64,000 nucleotides of DNA from Aegilops tauschii subsp. strangulata (GCF_002575655.3 NC_053037.3:319079294-319143293), one strand, 5' to 3'; numbered from the stretch's first letter, positions 47,100 to 59,565 are shown. Made by a program: numbers and translations. Notes: generated by a model from the letters alone, not told the origin.

Positions 47100-50055
47100 T
47101 GATAACCCACAAGTATAGGGGATCGCAACAGTTTTTGAGGGTAGAGTATTCAACCCAAATTTCACTACTAGGAAAAGACCTACTAGTGGCGCACCAGTTT
47201 TGCCTACTAATGGAGCACTACTGGTGCGCCACTAGTACCACGCCACTAGTATTAAATACTAATGGCGCACCACTGGTGCGCCATTAGTATCTGGTATACT
47301 AATGGCGCATCACGCCATTAGTATCTGGTATACTAATGGCGCATCACACCGTGCGCCATTACTATCTGACTTAGTAATGGTGCACCACATAGAAGTGCGC
47401 CATTAGTAACAATTTTTTTTCAAATATTTTTTCAAATTTTTTTTCCGTTTTTTTCTTAATCTCGGGTCACTATGGCTTAATCTCGGGTCAATATGCTTAT
47501 CTCAAGTCAAATCGCACTAAGTGGTTAAACTTCCCGGAAGGTCACCCATCCTCACACTACTCCAGCCCGAGCACGCTTAACTTCACAGTTCTATCCAACC
47601 CCAGCACCACCTCACTTAACAGGCACTTGTTGATATATCTACCATATCAATCCTATTAAACCTTGTTGATGTCTAGGACTTTGTTCATGTTCATGAGTAT
47701 GATGAAATTTTGAAAAATATTTCAAACTTTCCGGTCATATTACGTATCATTTTTTGAAAAAAAATTCCAAAAAATAATTCAACACCAATTTTTTTTCTGT
47801 TACTAGTGGCGCACCTAGCAAACGGTGCGCCACTAGTAAGTTTGAAATTTTTTGAATTTTGTTCCTCTAGATCTTGAAAGCCCCGTAACTTTTTGCTGTT
47901 AGGTTTTTGAGGATTTTGAAAATGTTTAACGGGGTTCCCCCCGTTAAATTTGGATGTAACTTTTCGAGTAGATGATTTTTCATATAAAAAACTTTTTAAT
48001 CCGAGTTCGTATGCGAAAGTTATGCCCATTTTACAAATTCCAGAGAGATTTTGCAAATAAAGTCGAAATTCATATTTGTAAATTTTCCCAACAACTAGAC
48101 CACATATCACATGGAAAACTTATTTTCTTTTAATTTTTTTGACATTTTCATCATTTTATTTTATTTTTTTTAAAACTGAAAAGGCGGTCCACGGGGGGGG
48201 GGGGGGGGTGCATTCGGTGAAATTTTTGGGTCAAGTTAGTAATGGCGCACCGTGGGAGTGGTGCGCCATTACTAGTTCAACTAGTAATGGCGCACCACTC
48301 CCACGGTGCGCCATTACTAGTTTTGAAAATAAAATAAATAAAATTGAAAAAAAATTGAACAAAATTTACTAGTGGCGCACCGTGGATGTGGTGCGCCATT
48401 ACTAGTTTAACTAGTAATGGCGCACTATCCCCTGGTGCGCCATTACTAGTTTTGGAAAAAAAATAAAAAAATTGAAAAAAAATTGAAAAAAATTTACTAG
48501 TGGCGCACCGTGGATGTGGTGCGCCATTACTAGTTTAACTAGTAATGGCGCACTATCCCCTGGTGCGCCATTACTAGTTTTGAAAAAAAATAAAAAAATT
48601 GTTACTAGTGGCGCACTGTGGATGTGGTGCGCCATTAGTATTTGGACACTAATGGCGCACCATATATAGTAGTGGCGCACCACATGTCTGGTGCGCCATT
48701 AGTGTCCATATCATCTATAGCCCTTTTCCTAGTAGTGTTTATTGATTCGTCAAGTATTAGCAGTTGAGTTGTCAATTCAACCACACCTGGATAACTTAGT
48801 ATCTGCAGCAAAGTATTTACTAGCAAAGTAGTATGATAGTAACGGTAACGGTAGCAAAAGTAATATTTTTGGGTTTTGCAGTGATTGTAACAGTAGCAAT
48901 GGTAAAGTAAATAAGCGAAGAACAATATGTGAAAAGCTCATAGGCATTGGATCGGTGATGGAGAATTATGCTGGATGCAGTTCATCATGTAACAGTCATA
49001 ACATAGGGTGACACAGAACTAGCTCCATTCATCAATGTAATGTAGGCATGTATTCCGAATATAGTCATACGTGCTTATGGAAAAGAACTTGCATGACATC
49101 TTTTGTCCTACCCTCCCGTGGCAGCGGGGTCCTAGCGGAAACTAAGGGATATTAAGGCCTCCTTTTAATAGAGTATCGGACCAAAGCATTCACACATAGT
49201 GAATACATGAACTCCTCAAACTACGGTCATCACCGGGAGTGGTCCCGATTATTGTCACTTCGGGGTTGCCGGATCATAACACATAGTAGGTGACTATAGA
49301 CTTGCAAGATAGGATCAAGAACTCACATATATTCATGAAAACATAATAGGTTCACATCTGAAATCATGGCACTCGGGCCCTAGTGACAAGCATTAAGCAT
49401 AGCAAAGTCATAGCAACATCAATCTCAGAACATAGTGGATACTAGGGATCAAACCCTAACAAAACTAACTCGATTACATGATAAATCTCATCCAACCCAT
49501 CACCGTCCAGCAAGCCTACGATGGAATTACTCACGCACGGCGGTGAGCATCATGAAATTGGTGATGGAGGAAGGTTGATGATGACGACGGCGACGGATTC
49601 CCCTCTCCGAAGCCCCGAACGGACTCCAGATCAGCCCTCCCGAGAGATTTTAGGGCTTGGTGGCGGCTCCGTATCGTAAAACGCGATGAATCTTTTTCTC
49701 TGATTTTTTTCTCCCCGAACACGAATATATGGAGTTGGAGTTGAGGTCGGTGGAGCTCCAGGGGGCCCACGAGGCAGGGGGCGCGCCTAGGGGGGCAGGC
49801 GCGCCCCCACCCTCGTGGAAAGGGTGTTGGCCCCCTGGCCTTGATTCTTTCGCCAGTATTTTTCATTATTTCCAAAAATAATCTCCGTGAAGTTTCAGGT
49901 CATTCCGAGAACTTTTGTTTCTGCACAAAGATAACACCATGGCAATTCTGCTGAAAACAGCGTCAGTCCGGGTTAGTTCCATTCAAATCATGCAAGTTAG
50001 AGTCCAAAACAAGGGCAAAAGTGTTTGGAAAAGTAGATACGACGGAGACGTATCA
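47100..50055 (-). mobile_element. N2 5' LTR, split by CACTA element D1
   Basis: About 1378 bp after removing D1 and one copy of its 3-bp target. Compared with the 3' LTR it lacks about 25 bp just right of D1 (after ATTGATTCG), which accounts for nearly all the length difference. Confidence 0.9.
47163..48737. mobile_element. D1: non-autonomous CACTA element with palindromic subterminal repeats
   Basis: Perfect 15-bp terminal inverted repeats (CACTACTAGGAAAAG) and a TTT target duplication (47160-47162 and 48738-48740). Length 1575 bp and no transposase frame. From 48235 to 48700 it holds a chain of hairpins built from AGTAATGGCGCACC and its complement. Related units lie at 47180-47400 and 47800-47840. 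A G run sits at 48190-48209. Confidence 0.92.
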
Positions 50056-50060
50056 TTACG

Positions 50061-50821
50061 CTAGCACCTATGTCACATAAACCATGATAACATGGATCTC
50101 CTATTTTAACTGAGACAACAGGCATGCCAAGAACATGTCTATGATTATCCTTTTTATCAGGTTTGGCAATTCTAGCAGCTTCTTCACAGAAGTAAATAAC
50201 ATGCCTATCTACGTTTTCTTCCAGGAGATCCTTAATCATAGCAACACTAGGTTCTACTTTGATTTGTTCATCAGGTTTAGGTGTTCTAATATAGCTTTTG
50301 TTAACCACAGTTGAGACTTTAGCATGTTCCTTTATCCTAACAGGGAAAGGTGGTTTCTCAATATAAGGAGTAGGGACTACTGGATCAATATTATAAAGTA
50401 TGGTTTCTTCTTTAGCTAGTATCGGTTCTTCAATTTCTTCTTTAATAGGTGGGTGATATTTAAACCACTTCTCTTTAGGGAGATCAACATGAGTAGAAAA
50501 TGATTCACAAAAGGAGGCTACTATCTCAGAGTCAAGTCCATATTTAGTGCTAAACTTTTGAAAAGCATCGGTACTCATAAAAGATTTAACACAATCATAT
50601 TTAAGCTTAATACCTGACTCTTTACCTTCATCGAGTTCCCAATCTTTAGTGTTGCATTTAATTCTTTCCAAAAGATCCCACCGGAATTCAATAGTCTTCT
50701 TCATAAAAGAACCAGTACAAGAAGTATCAAGCATGGATTGATCATCACGAGAAAGCCGAGCATAAAAGTTTTGGATAATATTTTCTCTTGAGAGCTCATG
50801 GTTGGGGCATGAATATAACAT
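50061..50821 (-). pseudogene. G2 gag C-terminal part and start of protease
   Basis: Open minus-strand frame from MLYSCPNHELSREN through MLDTSCTGSFMKKTIEF, KEKWFKYHPPI and GMPVVSVKIGD to C-D-I-G-A-S-V, the protease active-site string, where N2 is inserted. It aligns with G1 16070-16830. The upstream part of gag lies at 52566-53003 beyond solo LTR A2. Confidence 0.85.
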
Positions 50822-50845
50822 TGACTTAAGCCTCCCCCAAGCTAG

Positions 50846-52560
50846 TGTTGGGGATCGTAGCAGAATTTTAAAATTTTCTACGCATCACCAAGATCCATCT
50901 ATGGAGTATACTAGCAACGAGGGGAAAGGAGTGCATCTACATACCCTTGTAGATCGCGAGCGGAAGCGTTCTAATGAACGGGGTTGATGGAGTCGTACTC
51001 GCCGTGATCCAAATCACCGATGACCGAGTGCCGAACGGACGGCACCTCCGCGTTCAACACACGTACGGAGCAGCGACGTCTCCTCCTTGATCCAGCAAGG
51101 GGAAAGGAGAGATTGATGGAGATCCAGCAACACGATGGCGTGGTGGTGGAAGTAGCGGGGATCTCGGCAGGGCTTCGCCAAGCTTCTGCGAGAGGGAGAG
51201 GTGTTGCAGGGGGAGAGGGAGGCGCCAGGGGCTGTAGTGCTACTGCCCTCCCTCCCCCCCACTATATATAGGGACCCCTGGGGGGCGCCGGCCCTGGGAG
51301 ATCAGATCTCCAAGGGGGGGCGGCGGCCAAGGGGGAAGGGGGGGTGGCTTCCCCCCAAGCCAAGTGGGGCGCCCCCACCCCCAGGGTTTCCAACCCTAGG
51401 CGCAGGGGGAGGTCCATGGGGGGGCGCCCCAGCCCACTAAGGGCTGGTTCCCTTCCCACTTCAGCCCATGGGGCCCTCCGGGATAGGTGGCCCCACCCGA
51501 TGGACCCCCGGGACCCTTCCAGTGGTCCCGGTACAATACCGATAACCCCCGAAACTTTCCCGGTGGCCGAAACTGGACTTCCCATATATAATTCTTCACC
51601 TCCGGACCATTCCGGAACTCCTCGTGACGTCCGGGATCTCATCCGGGACTCCGAACAACTTTCGGGTTTCCGCATACTAATATCTCTACAACCCTAGCGT
51701 CATCGAACCTTAAGTGTGTAGACCCTACGGGTTCGGGAGACATGCAGACATGACCGAGACGCCTCTCCGGTAAATAACCAACATCGGGATCTGGATACCC
51801 ATGTTGGCTCCCACATGTTCCACGATGATCTCATCGGATGAACCACGATGTCGAGGATTCAATCAATCCCGTATACAATTCCCTTTGTCAATCGGTACGT
51901 TGCGTGCCCAAAATTCGATCGTCGGTATCCCAATACCTTGTTCAATCTCGTTACCGGCAAGTCACTTTACTCGTACCGTAATGCATGATCCGTGGCTAAC
52001 TCCTTAGTCACATTGAGCTCATTATGATGATGCATTACCGAGTGGGCCCAGAGATACCTCTCCGTCATACGGAGTGACAAATCCCAGTCTCGATCCGTGC
52101 CAACTCAACAGACAGTTTCGGAGATACCCGTAGTGTACCTTTATAGTCACCCAGTTACGTTGTGACGTTTGGCACACCCAAAGCACTCCTACGGTATCCG
52201 GGAGTTGCACGATCTCATGGTCTAAGGAAAAGATACTTGACATTGGAAAAGCTCTAGCAAACGAACTACACGATCTTTGAGCTATGCTTAGGACTGGGTC
52301 TTGTCCATCACATCATTATCCTAATGATGTGATCCCGTTATCAATGACATCCAATGTCCATAGTCAGGAAACCATGACTATCTGTTGATCAACGAGCTAG
52401 TCAACTAGAGGCTTACTAGGGACACGTTGTGGTCTATGTATTCACACATGTGTTACGATTTCCGGATAACAGAATTATAGCATGAACAATAGAAAATTAT
52501 CATGAACAAAGAAATATAATAATAACCATTTATTATTGCCTCTAGGGCATATTTCCAACA
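50846..52560 (-). mobile_element. Solo LTR A2 (Angela/BARE/WIS-type Copia)
   Basis: 1715 bp. On the minus strand it begins TGTTGGAAATATGCCC and ends GATCCCCAACA. Perfect GCTAG duplication (50841-50845 and 52561-52565). TATATATA lies near 51263-51270 with GC-homopolymer-rich sequence nearby. It is inserted in G2 gag directly beside the purine tract that encodes A-W-G-R-L. Confidence 0.9.
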
Positions 52561-52565
52561 GCTAG

Positions 52566-53003
52566 AGCGATACTTTCTCCTTCACGAGGCCAAAAATTAT
52601 ATATGTAATGCCGATCACGATGAACTAGATGCATAGGATATTTTTTTGGTGGATCTCCAATTTCAATCTATTCCAATTCCAAGATCCAATATCATCGCAT
52701 AGCCTATACCATGCTAATGCTTTTCCCTTCAAAGATAAAGGGAAAACCTTTTTCATAACTTCATCTTCGGGTAAACCTGCAAGCTTAAACAATCCACAAA
52801 TTTGTTCCACATATATCAAGTGCATATCAGGATGTTCGGTTCCATCTCCTGCATAAGGATTAACTAGCAGTTGTTCTATCATACCCGAAGGAATTTCATA
52901 TTCAATATTTTCAGTAGGTGCAGTAGGTTGAGGGGTAGCTAATTGTGGTTCCGGTCGAGGTGAAGATACCCCGAACAAACCCCTCAAAGGATTTTTTTTC
53001 CAT
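52566..53003 (-). pseudogene. G2 gag N-terminal part
   Basis: Encodes NPLRGLFGVSSPRP, EIPSGMIEQLL, MHLIYVEQICGLFK and FPLSLKGKALAWY, as in G1. Immediately after the presumed ATG the A run is 8 nt long, one more than keeps frame, so the start codon is out of frame with the rest. A second break follows near 52640. The A2 insertion separates it from the remaining gag. Confidence 0.82.
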
Positions 53004-53080
53004 AGTAACAAGTGACAATAAATTTCAGCACACTATATAAATGTTTCCTTACCAAATTCCACTTACCAAAGGCACTTCAC

Positions 53081-53098
53081 TCCCCGGCAACGGCGCCA
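53081..53098 (-). promoter_or_regulatory. G2 primer binding site, complementary to tRNA-Asp
   Basis: Identical 18-nt site and 11-nt spacing to the 5' LTR, as in G1 and N2. Confidence 0.88.
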
Positions 53099-53109
53099 GA
53101 AAATAGCCT

Positions 53110-54621
53110 TGACGACCCACAAGTATAGGGGATCAATTGTAGCTCTTTTCTACAAGTAAGAGTGTCGAACCTAACGAGGAGCATAAGGAAATGACAAGTG
53201 GTTTTCAGCAAGGTAATGTCTGCAAGTGTTGAAATTGTAAGTAGCAAAGTAGTTTGATAGCAAGATAATTTGTAACGAGCAAGTAACGATAGTAGTAACA
53301 AAAGTGCAGCAAGGCGTCCCAATCCTTTTGAGGCAAAGTACAGGCCAAAACGGTCTCTTATAATAAGCAAAGTGTTCTTGAGGGTACACGGGAATTTCAT
53401 CTAGTCACTTTCAGCATGTTGGTTCGATTTGTGTTCGCTACTTTGATAATTTGATATGTGGGTGGACAGGTGCTTAGGTGTTGTTCTTACTTGAACAAAC
53501 CTCCTACTTATGATTAACCCTCCCGCAAGCATCAGCAACTATGAGAAAATTATTAAGAATAAATTCTAACCATAGCATTAAACTTTTGGATCCAATCGGT
53601 CCCTTACGGAATAGCGCATAAACTGGGGTTTAAGCTTCTGTCACTCTCGCAACCCATCATCTAATTGCTACTCCACAATGCATTCCCTTAGGCCCAAATA
53701 TGGTGAAGTGTCATGTAGTCGACGTTCTCATGACACCACTAAGGGAATCACAACATACATACTATCAAAATATCGAACACATATCAAGTTCACATGATTA
53801 CTTGCAACATGATTTCTCCCTGACCTCAAGAACCAAAGTAACTACTCACAAATGATAATCATGCTCAAGATCAGAGGGGTATTAAATAGCACATTGGATC
53901 TGAACATATAATCTTCCACCAAATAAACCATATAGTAATCAACTACAAGATGTAATCAACACTACCAGTCACCCACAAGCACTAATCTATAGTTCCGGTA
54001 ACAAGATTGAACACAAGAGATGAACTAGGGTTTGAGATGAGATGGTGTTGTTGAAGATGTTGATTACCCTCCCCAAGATGGGAGAATTGTTGGTGATGAT
54101 GACGACAATGATTTCCCCCTCCGGGAGGGAGGTTCCCCCGGCGGAATCGCTCCGCCGGAGGGCAAAAGTGCTCCTGCCCAAGTTCCGCCTCGAGACGGCA
54201 GCGCTCCATCCCGAAAGTCCTCTCCTTATTTTTTCTAGGTAAAAATGACCTATATACCAGAAGATGGGCACTGGAGGTGGGCCTGGGTGAGCACAACCCA
54301 CCAAGGCGCGCCTGGGCTGTCTGGCATGCCCAGGTGGGTCGTTCCCACCTGGTGGGCCCCCTCTGGTAGTTATTTACTCCAATATTCATCATATATTTGA
54401 TAAAAATTCTCCGTGAAGTTTCAGCTTGTTTGGAGTTGTGCAAAATAGGAAGCCTGACGTAGCTTTTTCAGGTCCACATTTCCAGCTGCCAGAATTCTCC
54501 CTCTCCGTGTGTACCTTGCATATTATGAGAGAAAATGCATTAGAATTACTCCAAAAGCATTATTATGGACAAAAACATCATAAATAATAGTAAGAAAACA
54601 TGCTGCAAAATGGACGTATCA
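53110..54621 (-). mobile_element. G2 5' LTR
   Basis: 1512 bp, aligning closely with 31784-33285. Dyad near 54290-54360. Leader hairpin 54138-54158 with stem CCGGCGGA/TCCGCCGG. Confidence 0.92.
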
Positions 54622-54626
54622 GTATG

Positions 54627-54796
54627 GCAGTTGATTTATCAGCCATTTGTAAAGAGATTTCAGTTGGTGTCAACTTATTCAAATCAAGTATACGATATAA
54701 AGAGAAAGGCATAACACTAACACCGGCTCCCAAGTCACATAAAGTAGTTCTAACATAGTTTCTTTTAATGGAGCAAGGTATAGTTGGTATTCCATG
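54627..54796 (-). pseudogene. N1 protease, N-terminal half
   Basis: Encodes IPCSIKRNYVRTTLCDLGAGVSVMP, the active-site strand with catalytic Asp, and ends in a string like MADKSTAI at the G2 border. It is cut on the right by C2. Confidence 0.8.
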
Positions 54797-57700
54797 TGAA
54801 AGCACAAGTGCTCCCTGGGTAATTTTGGTAATTAATGTCAACATATCTCTTGCTGGACTAACATTTTCATCTAGTATATTTTAGAAAGTTCAACAAAGGC
54901 GTGGCATGGACAAGAGGATGTGGAACCCCTTCAAGATGCTAAGGACAACGATTGGTAAAAGCTCAAGACTCTTCATTTCTATTTTAGTGATCCAAGATCA
55001 CATTGAGTCCATAGGAAAAGCCAATACTATTAAAAGGGGATGAGGTGTTGCTTAATGTCTACTTGCTCAAAGTGCTTAGTGATATGCTCCAAAGCCCTCC
55101 ACCACTTTCTCAATTTCCAAATATGTCAAAACCCAAAGTCAAACTCGGCCCCACCAATTTGATCCATCCAGCGCCACCGAGTTCCTTGACATAGCCACTG
55201 CCAGAAACCCTAATCAATCCGGTCTCACCGATAGGGATCTCAGTCTCACCGAGATGGCCTTGCAAACTCTCTGTTGCCTGTTGCAATTATTTTGGTCTCA
55301 CGGAACAAGAAATCGGTCCCACCGAGTTTGCCCGACCAACTCTCTGTTTGCTCATTGCTGAAATCGGTCCCACCGAGTTCATGCAATCGGTCAAACCGAG
55401 ATGAGGTTTTGCCCTAACCCTAGCACATCAGTCCCACCGAGTTGATCATGTCTGTAATGACCCGACCTCAGACGGTCAAGTCTCTGTGCTTAAGTGTCAT
55501 CCCTGGATCGGTATGCTGACACACACAGTACTCGAGGATTTATAACAGAGGTAAATCACATGTATAAATAACATAAATACTATTACCTCAATCCAAAATA
55601 GCGGAAGTAACAACCAGGTTGTGGATTCCCATCAACACCAACGGCAAAGTTGAGTGTAGAAATCGTAACCCTAACGTATCACTTACTCGTTGTAAGATTC
55701 CTGCAACATGAGATGTTGCAGCCACAAAGGGTCAGTACATTGAATGTACTGGCAAATTCACACCATAGGATAATGATGAATAATAGCTATCACTACATGC
55801 ATATATGGCTGGTGGAAAATCTCTATGGTTAAAATGTTTTTGCGAAAAGCCAAATTTTCCCTACATCAAGGAGTAAATTTTATTTAACTACCAAGTTGGT
55901 TGAAAATTATTGAGAAGGTTCCTCCAACTCAATCCCAATTAAAGTTAACATCCCAACAAATTATTTAGGTAAAGTGATGAGATCAATATGATAATCCAAG
56001 AACCAGATACTCAAGATGTCCATAACCGGGGACACGGCTAACCATGATTAGTTTGTACACTCTGCAGAGGTTTGCGCACTTTTCCCCACAAGACTCGATC
56101 TCCTCCGTTGGATTTCTCGCACTACATGGTGTTTGAGAAACGGATGACCGAGACACAGTCTTTCAGAAGCATTAACTCTAACCCTGGGTAGACAGTACCA
56201 ACCTACACCCCCTACATCTACTAGCCTACCACTGGAAGAGGTCATGCAACATACTCAACTATGCTAGAGCCCATAATAGCTTGTGGCTACACACGGAAGT
56301 TTCTAGCATGAATAATCTTATGATCCCTTTGAGCCTGGGTGGCATACCATAGGGTGATCACACGGGTCCTCCGGGATCCCCTTGGGCAAGCATCGAGTTC
56401 TCCAGGTGCCCGGGCAGACCACTGGGTGCTCCAGGGTGCCCCAACCAATCCACCCAGATGTGTATTAAAGTAGCCACCTTAAGTTAACCCTTAATGATAA
56501 CTCTCACATCTGTCATGGATACACTCAACCAATCCATGTCTACGAGCATAGCAGAGCAGTATAAGCATAACATAGAAGTAACTCCCAAGGTTTGAATGCA
56601 TGACAAAAGGTTCCTACCTCATCAACTACTTCCCAATACCCACATGTTATCAATTCCTAACCATGTAATGTTTGAGGGTTGAATCTAATGCGTAAAAACT
56701 AGGTATGAAAGGGATATGATCAAAGTGTGAACTTGCCTCGTACTGTTGATGAAGATGATTCGCACTCATAACTCCTGATAGTTCTACTCGTCACACTCCG
56801 GTCAATCTATCATAAGCAAGGAATAATAACCACACATAAGCAATCACTCAAAAGATCGGAAAGAACGAAGAAGACAATTCGGAAAACATCAAAACCAAGC
56901 AAATAACTCTTGCAACATAAAACAATTTCTAACAGTACCAAAATTAAGTGAATTTGGCCTTATCAGAAAGTTTAGGTCAAGAGCTTCGATTTGCAAAAAG
57001 AATCAATTAAAACGGAGTTACGAAACTCAAGTTATTATCAAAAGAAGTTTGAATATAAATCTGTTTGAATTCAAATTTTAAAACTTTCAAAAATATGTTT
57101 AAGTTGTTTTACTGGATAGAGGGGATCATAATGAAGAAGTAGGCGTTGGTTTCGTTGGATTTGGATAAACGAGTAAAAAGATGTGCTAGTTTGAAACAGA
57201 GGGACTAATCTGTAAGAAAGATAATTACATCTAGGTCCCTAACGAAAATAAACAGAAAAAGAAAAAAAATGAACGTTTGTTGCGGAACGCTAACGAACGA
57301 ATCCGTTCACTACGAAGAGTTAAACAGTGAGCGTTTGCTAACTAACAAGATTAAATAAGAAAAACCGGTTTTAAAAAGAAAAACCGAATACGAAATAAAC
57401 CGGATCGGGGTTATACCAGTTCGGCCGTCTCGGTGAGAAAAACCGACGGCATTGAATGACGACAGCGGCGAGCTCGGCGAGGCGGGACGGCGCTGCAGCG
57501 GCTCCGGCGAGGCGCGGCAACGGCGGCGGTGGCGCGGGGCGGATGCGGTAGAGGGCGGCGAGCAGCAGGCGGCGGCGAGGGCTTTGGGCAGCGACGGCGC
57601 TAGATGCGGGCGGCGGCAGCTGCGGAGCTTGAGGCGGCGGCGGCGACCGGTGGTGGGAACGGGCCGGCGGGGGCGGCTTATAAAGGCCCCGGGGTCGGGG

Positions 57701-59510
57701 TCCCGACTTGGAGCAGGGGGCGACGGCGGCGGCGATGGCTCGGACTCCGTGCCGGAGTCCGGCGCGGGCACGGGGTCGGGGGCGATGGCGGTTGGCCGCT
57801 GGGCTTGGCCTGCCTGGAGCTGGGCCAGCCCAGTCGGCGGAAGATTTTTTTTTAAACACAACGAGAAATAAAATAAAGCGAAATAAAATAAAATAGAACC
57901 TAGGCATATAATATATCAAAATTTTCAGAAAACGATCTTCTTCCACATGAACATTTTTCTAAAGTCAAATAAAATCCACACAAATTCAAATAAATCCAAG
58001 AGTGCTAGTGCTCTAATAAAATCAATAAAAATCATTTAAAAAATACCATAATGATTTCAAATTTATTTCTCTCCAATTTTCTGATGTAGGGAATCATTTT
58101 ACCCTAATTTCCATATTTTTTTTGAAGAAAAATAATTTGAATAAAACCCCAAATAACTCCAAATTGAAAATAATTTCAAAAGGACTTTAAATTTGTTCCT
58201 TTTAAACTTCCAACTCATATTTCATATTTTTTTGAAGAAGTCATTTTATCTTCTCTCATGAAAATCATTGAGTTGCTTAAAGTTTTTGAATTGGAAAATA
58301 TTTCCAAATAAAATTCAAATCTTTTCAAAACCCTTTTCATTTATTTAAATGGAAGAAGTCATGTCATCTTCTCTCCAGGGTTTTGTGGTGAAAAGAATTT
58401 GAATTCATGGAGATCATAAAATGCAAAAATGAAAGTTTGGGAAAGTCCTTTTATTCCCTCTCATTTAACTTTCAAAAGTTTCAAATTTCACTCACTTTCA
58501 GTCAATCAATCACACCACAATCAAACAATCATTCAAATCTATCTATTTAATATAACATTCCAAAATTTAGAATTTTGGGATGTTACAATGTCGGTCCCAC
58601 TGAGAATCCTAACGTTCACATTTTGAACTGAATCAGTCTCACTGAGTTTACCTATTCGGTCTGACCAAGTTGGGTCAAATGTGTGTAATGGTTAGATCTT
58701 GTGTGGAGGCTATATATACCCCTCCACCCCGTTCTATATTCAAGAGAGAGCCATCAGAACGTGCCTACACTTCACTACCATTTTCTGAGAGAGAACCACC
58801 TACTCATGTGTTGAGACCAAGACATTCCAATCCAACCACAAGAATCTTGATCTCTAGCCTTCCCCAAGTTGCTTTCCACTCAAGTCATCTTTCCACCATA
58901 GCCAAATCTGTGTGAGAGAGTTGAGTGTTGGGGAGACTATCATTTGAAGCACAAGAGCAAGGAGTTCACCATCATCACACCATCTATTACCTTTTGGAGA
59001 GTGGTGTCTCCTAGATTGGTTAGGTGTCACTTGGGAGCCTCCGACAAGATTGTGGAGTTGAACCAAGGAGTTTGTAAGGGCTACTTCATGAAGATCTACA
59101 CAAGTGAGGCAAGTCCTTTGTGGGCGATGGCCATGATGGGATAGACAAGGTTGCTTCTTCGTGGACCCTTCGTGGGTGGATCCCTCCGCGGACTCGCGCA
59201 ACCGTTACCCTTCATGGGTTGAAGTCTCCACCAACGTGGACGTACGATAGCACCACCTATCGGAACCACGCCAAAAATCTCCATGTCTCCAATTGCGTTT
59301 GCACACTCCAATCCCATCCCTTTACCTTCTTGCAACTTGCATGCTTTACTTGCCGCTGCTCATATACTCTTGCCATGCTTGCTTGAAATGTATTGTGAAT
59401 GCTTAAACTTGTGCTAAAACTCCACCTCAACGTAAAGAATTAAAAAACTGCTACTTTTGCTTGTTGAGGGTCTAATCACCCCCTCTAGACACCTCTTCTC
59501 GATCCTTTCA
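54797..59510 (+). mobile_element. C2 5' LTR, split by solo LTR U
   Basis: About 1574 bp without U and one target copy, collinear with solo LTR C1. TATATATA at 58710-58717. The CGGT/ACCG dyad array upstream is partly decayed and U is inserted within it. Confidence 0.88.
55453..58587. mobile_element. U: unclassified 3.1-kb solo LTR
   Basis: TGTAATGACC at one end and GGATGTTACA at the other, with a perfect ATGTC duplication (55448-55452 and 58588-58592). The TG...CA ends and 5-bp target fit a long solo LTR. No protein domain was found. A 400-bp GC-rich core (57450-57850, CGG-rich) contains TATAAAGG near 57679 (plus). AT-rich arms surround it. Orientation is undecided. Confidence 0.65.
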
Positions 59511-59512
59511 AT

Positions 59513-59524
59513 TGGTATCAGAGC
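59513..59524 (+). promoter_or_regulatory. C2 primer binding site, complementary to initiator tRNA-Met
   Basis: TGGTATCAGAGC lies 2 nt after the LTR, the standard plant Copia primer site. Confidence 0.9.
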
Positions 59525-59565
59525 TTTGGTCTCCATTGCTTTGGTTTCATCACCATTGGAGGAAG

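Larger units (their letters stand above)
38886..50055 (-). mobile_element. Element N2: complete RT-less Athila-type retrotransposon, minus strand
   Basis: LTRs 47100-50055 (5', containing D1) and 38886-40289 (3'), flanked by a perfect TTACG duplication (38881-38885 and 50056-50060). Interior order: primer site, gag, protease, LTR-like segment, ORF-1, second polypurine tract, noncoding domain, true polypurine tract. No RT, RNase H or integrase anywhere. It sits inside the G2 protease gene immediately after the catalytic C-D-I-G-A-S-V string. Confidence 0.93.
31784..54621 (-). mobile_element. Element G2: full-length Athila-type Gypsy retrotransposon, minus strand
   Basis: LTRs 53110-54621 (5') and 31784-33285 (3'), with a perfect GTATG target duplication (31779-31783 and 54622-54626). 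The interior holds gag, protease, RT, RNase H, integrase and ORF3 in the same order as G1. It was later interrupted by N2 in the protease gene and by A2 in gag. Many frameshifts and stops mean it is not autonomous now. Confidence 0.92.
26113..54796 (-). mobile_element. Element N1: RT-less Athila-type element (3' part), split by G2
   Basis: Minus strand. The 3' LTR (26113-27504), 3' noncoding domain, ORF-1 and part of the protease are on the left. The rest of the protease (54627-54796) is on the right of G2. The G2 target duplication GTATG (31779-31783 and 54622-54626) restores the protease gene. N1 is cut at 54796 by Copia element C2, so its gag and 5' LTR are not seen. As in N2, no RT, RNase H or integrase lies between protease and ORF-1. 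Confidence 0.85.

Noticed and set aside
48235..48700. Regularly spaced palindromic repeats resembling a CRISPR array
   Set aside because: They are subterminal hairpins of a CACTA element with 15-bp ends and TTT target duplication, in a plant genome. Spacers are simple AT sequence.
51014..51697. Several Gly/Pro-rich frames on both strands
   Set aside because: GC-rich promoter-leader part of solo LTR A2; no domain and no codon pattern.
57310..57946. Overlapping open frames of 139-191 codons on both strands, rich in Ala, Arg, Pro and Gly
   Set aside because: They come from the CGG-rich core of solo LTR U, where stops are rare in every frame. No domain, and open on both strands at once.
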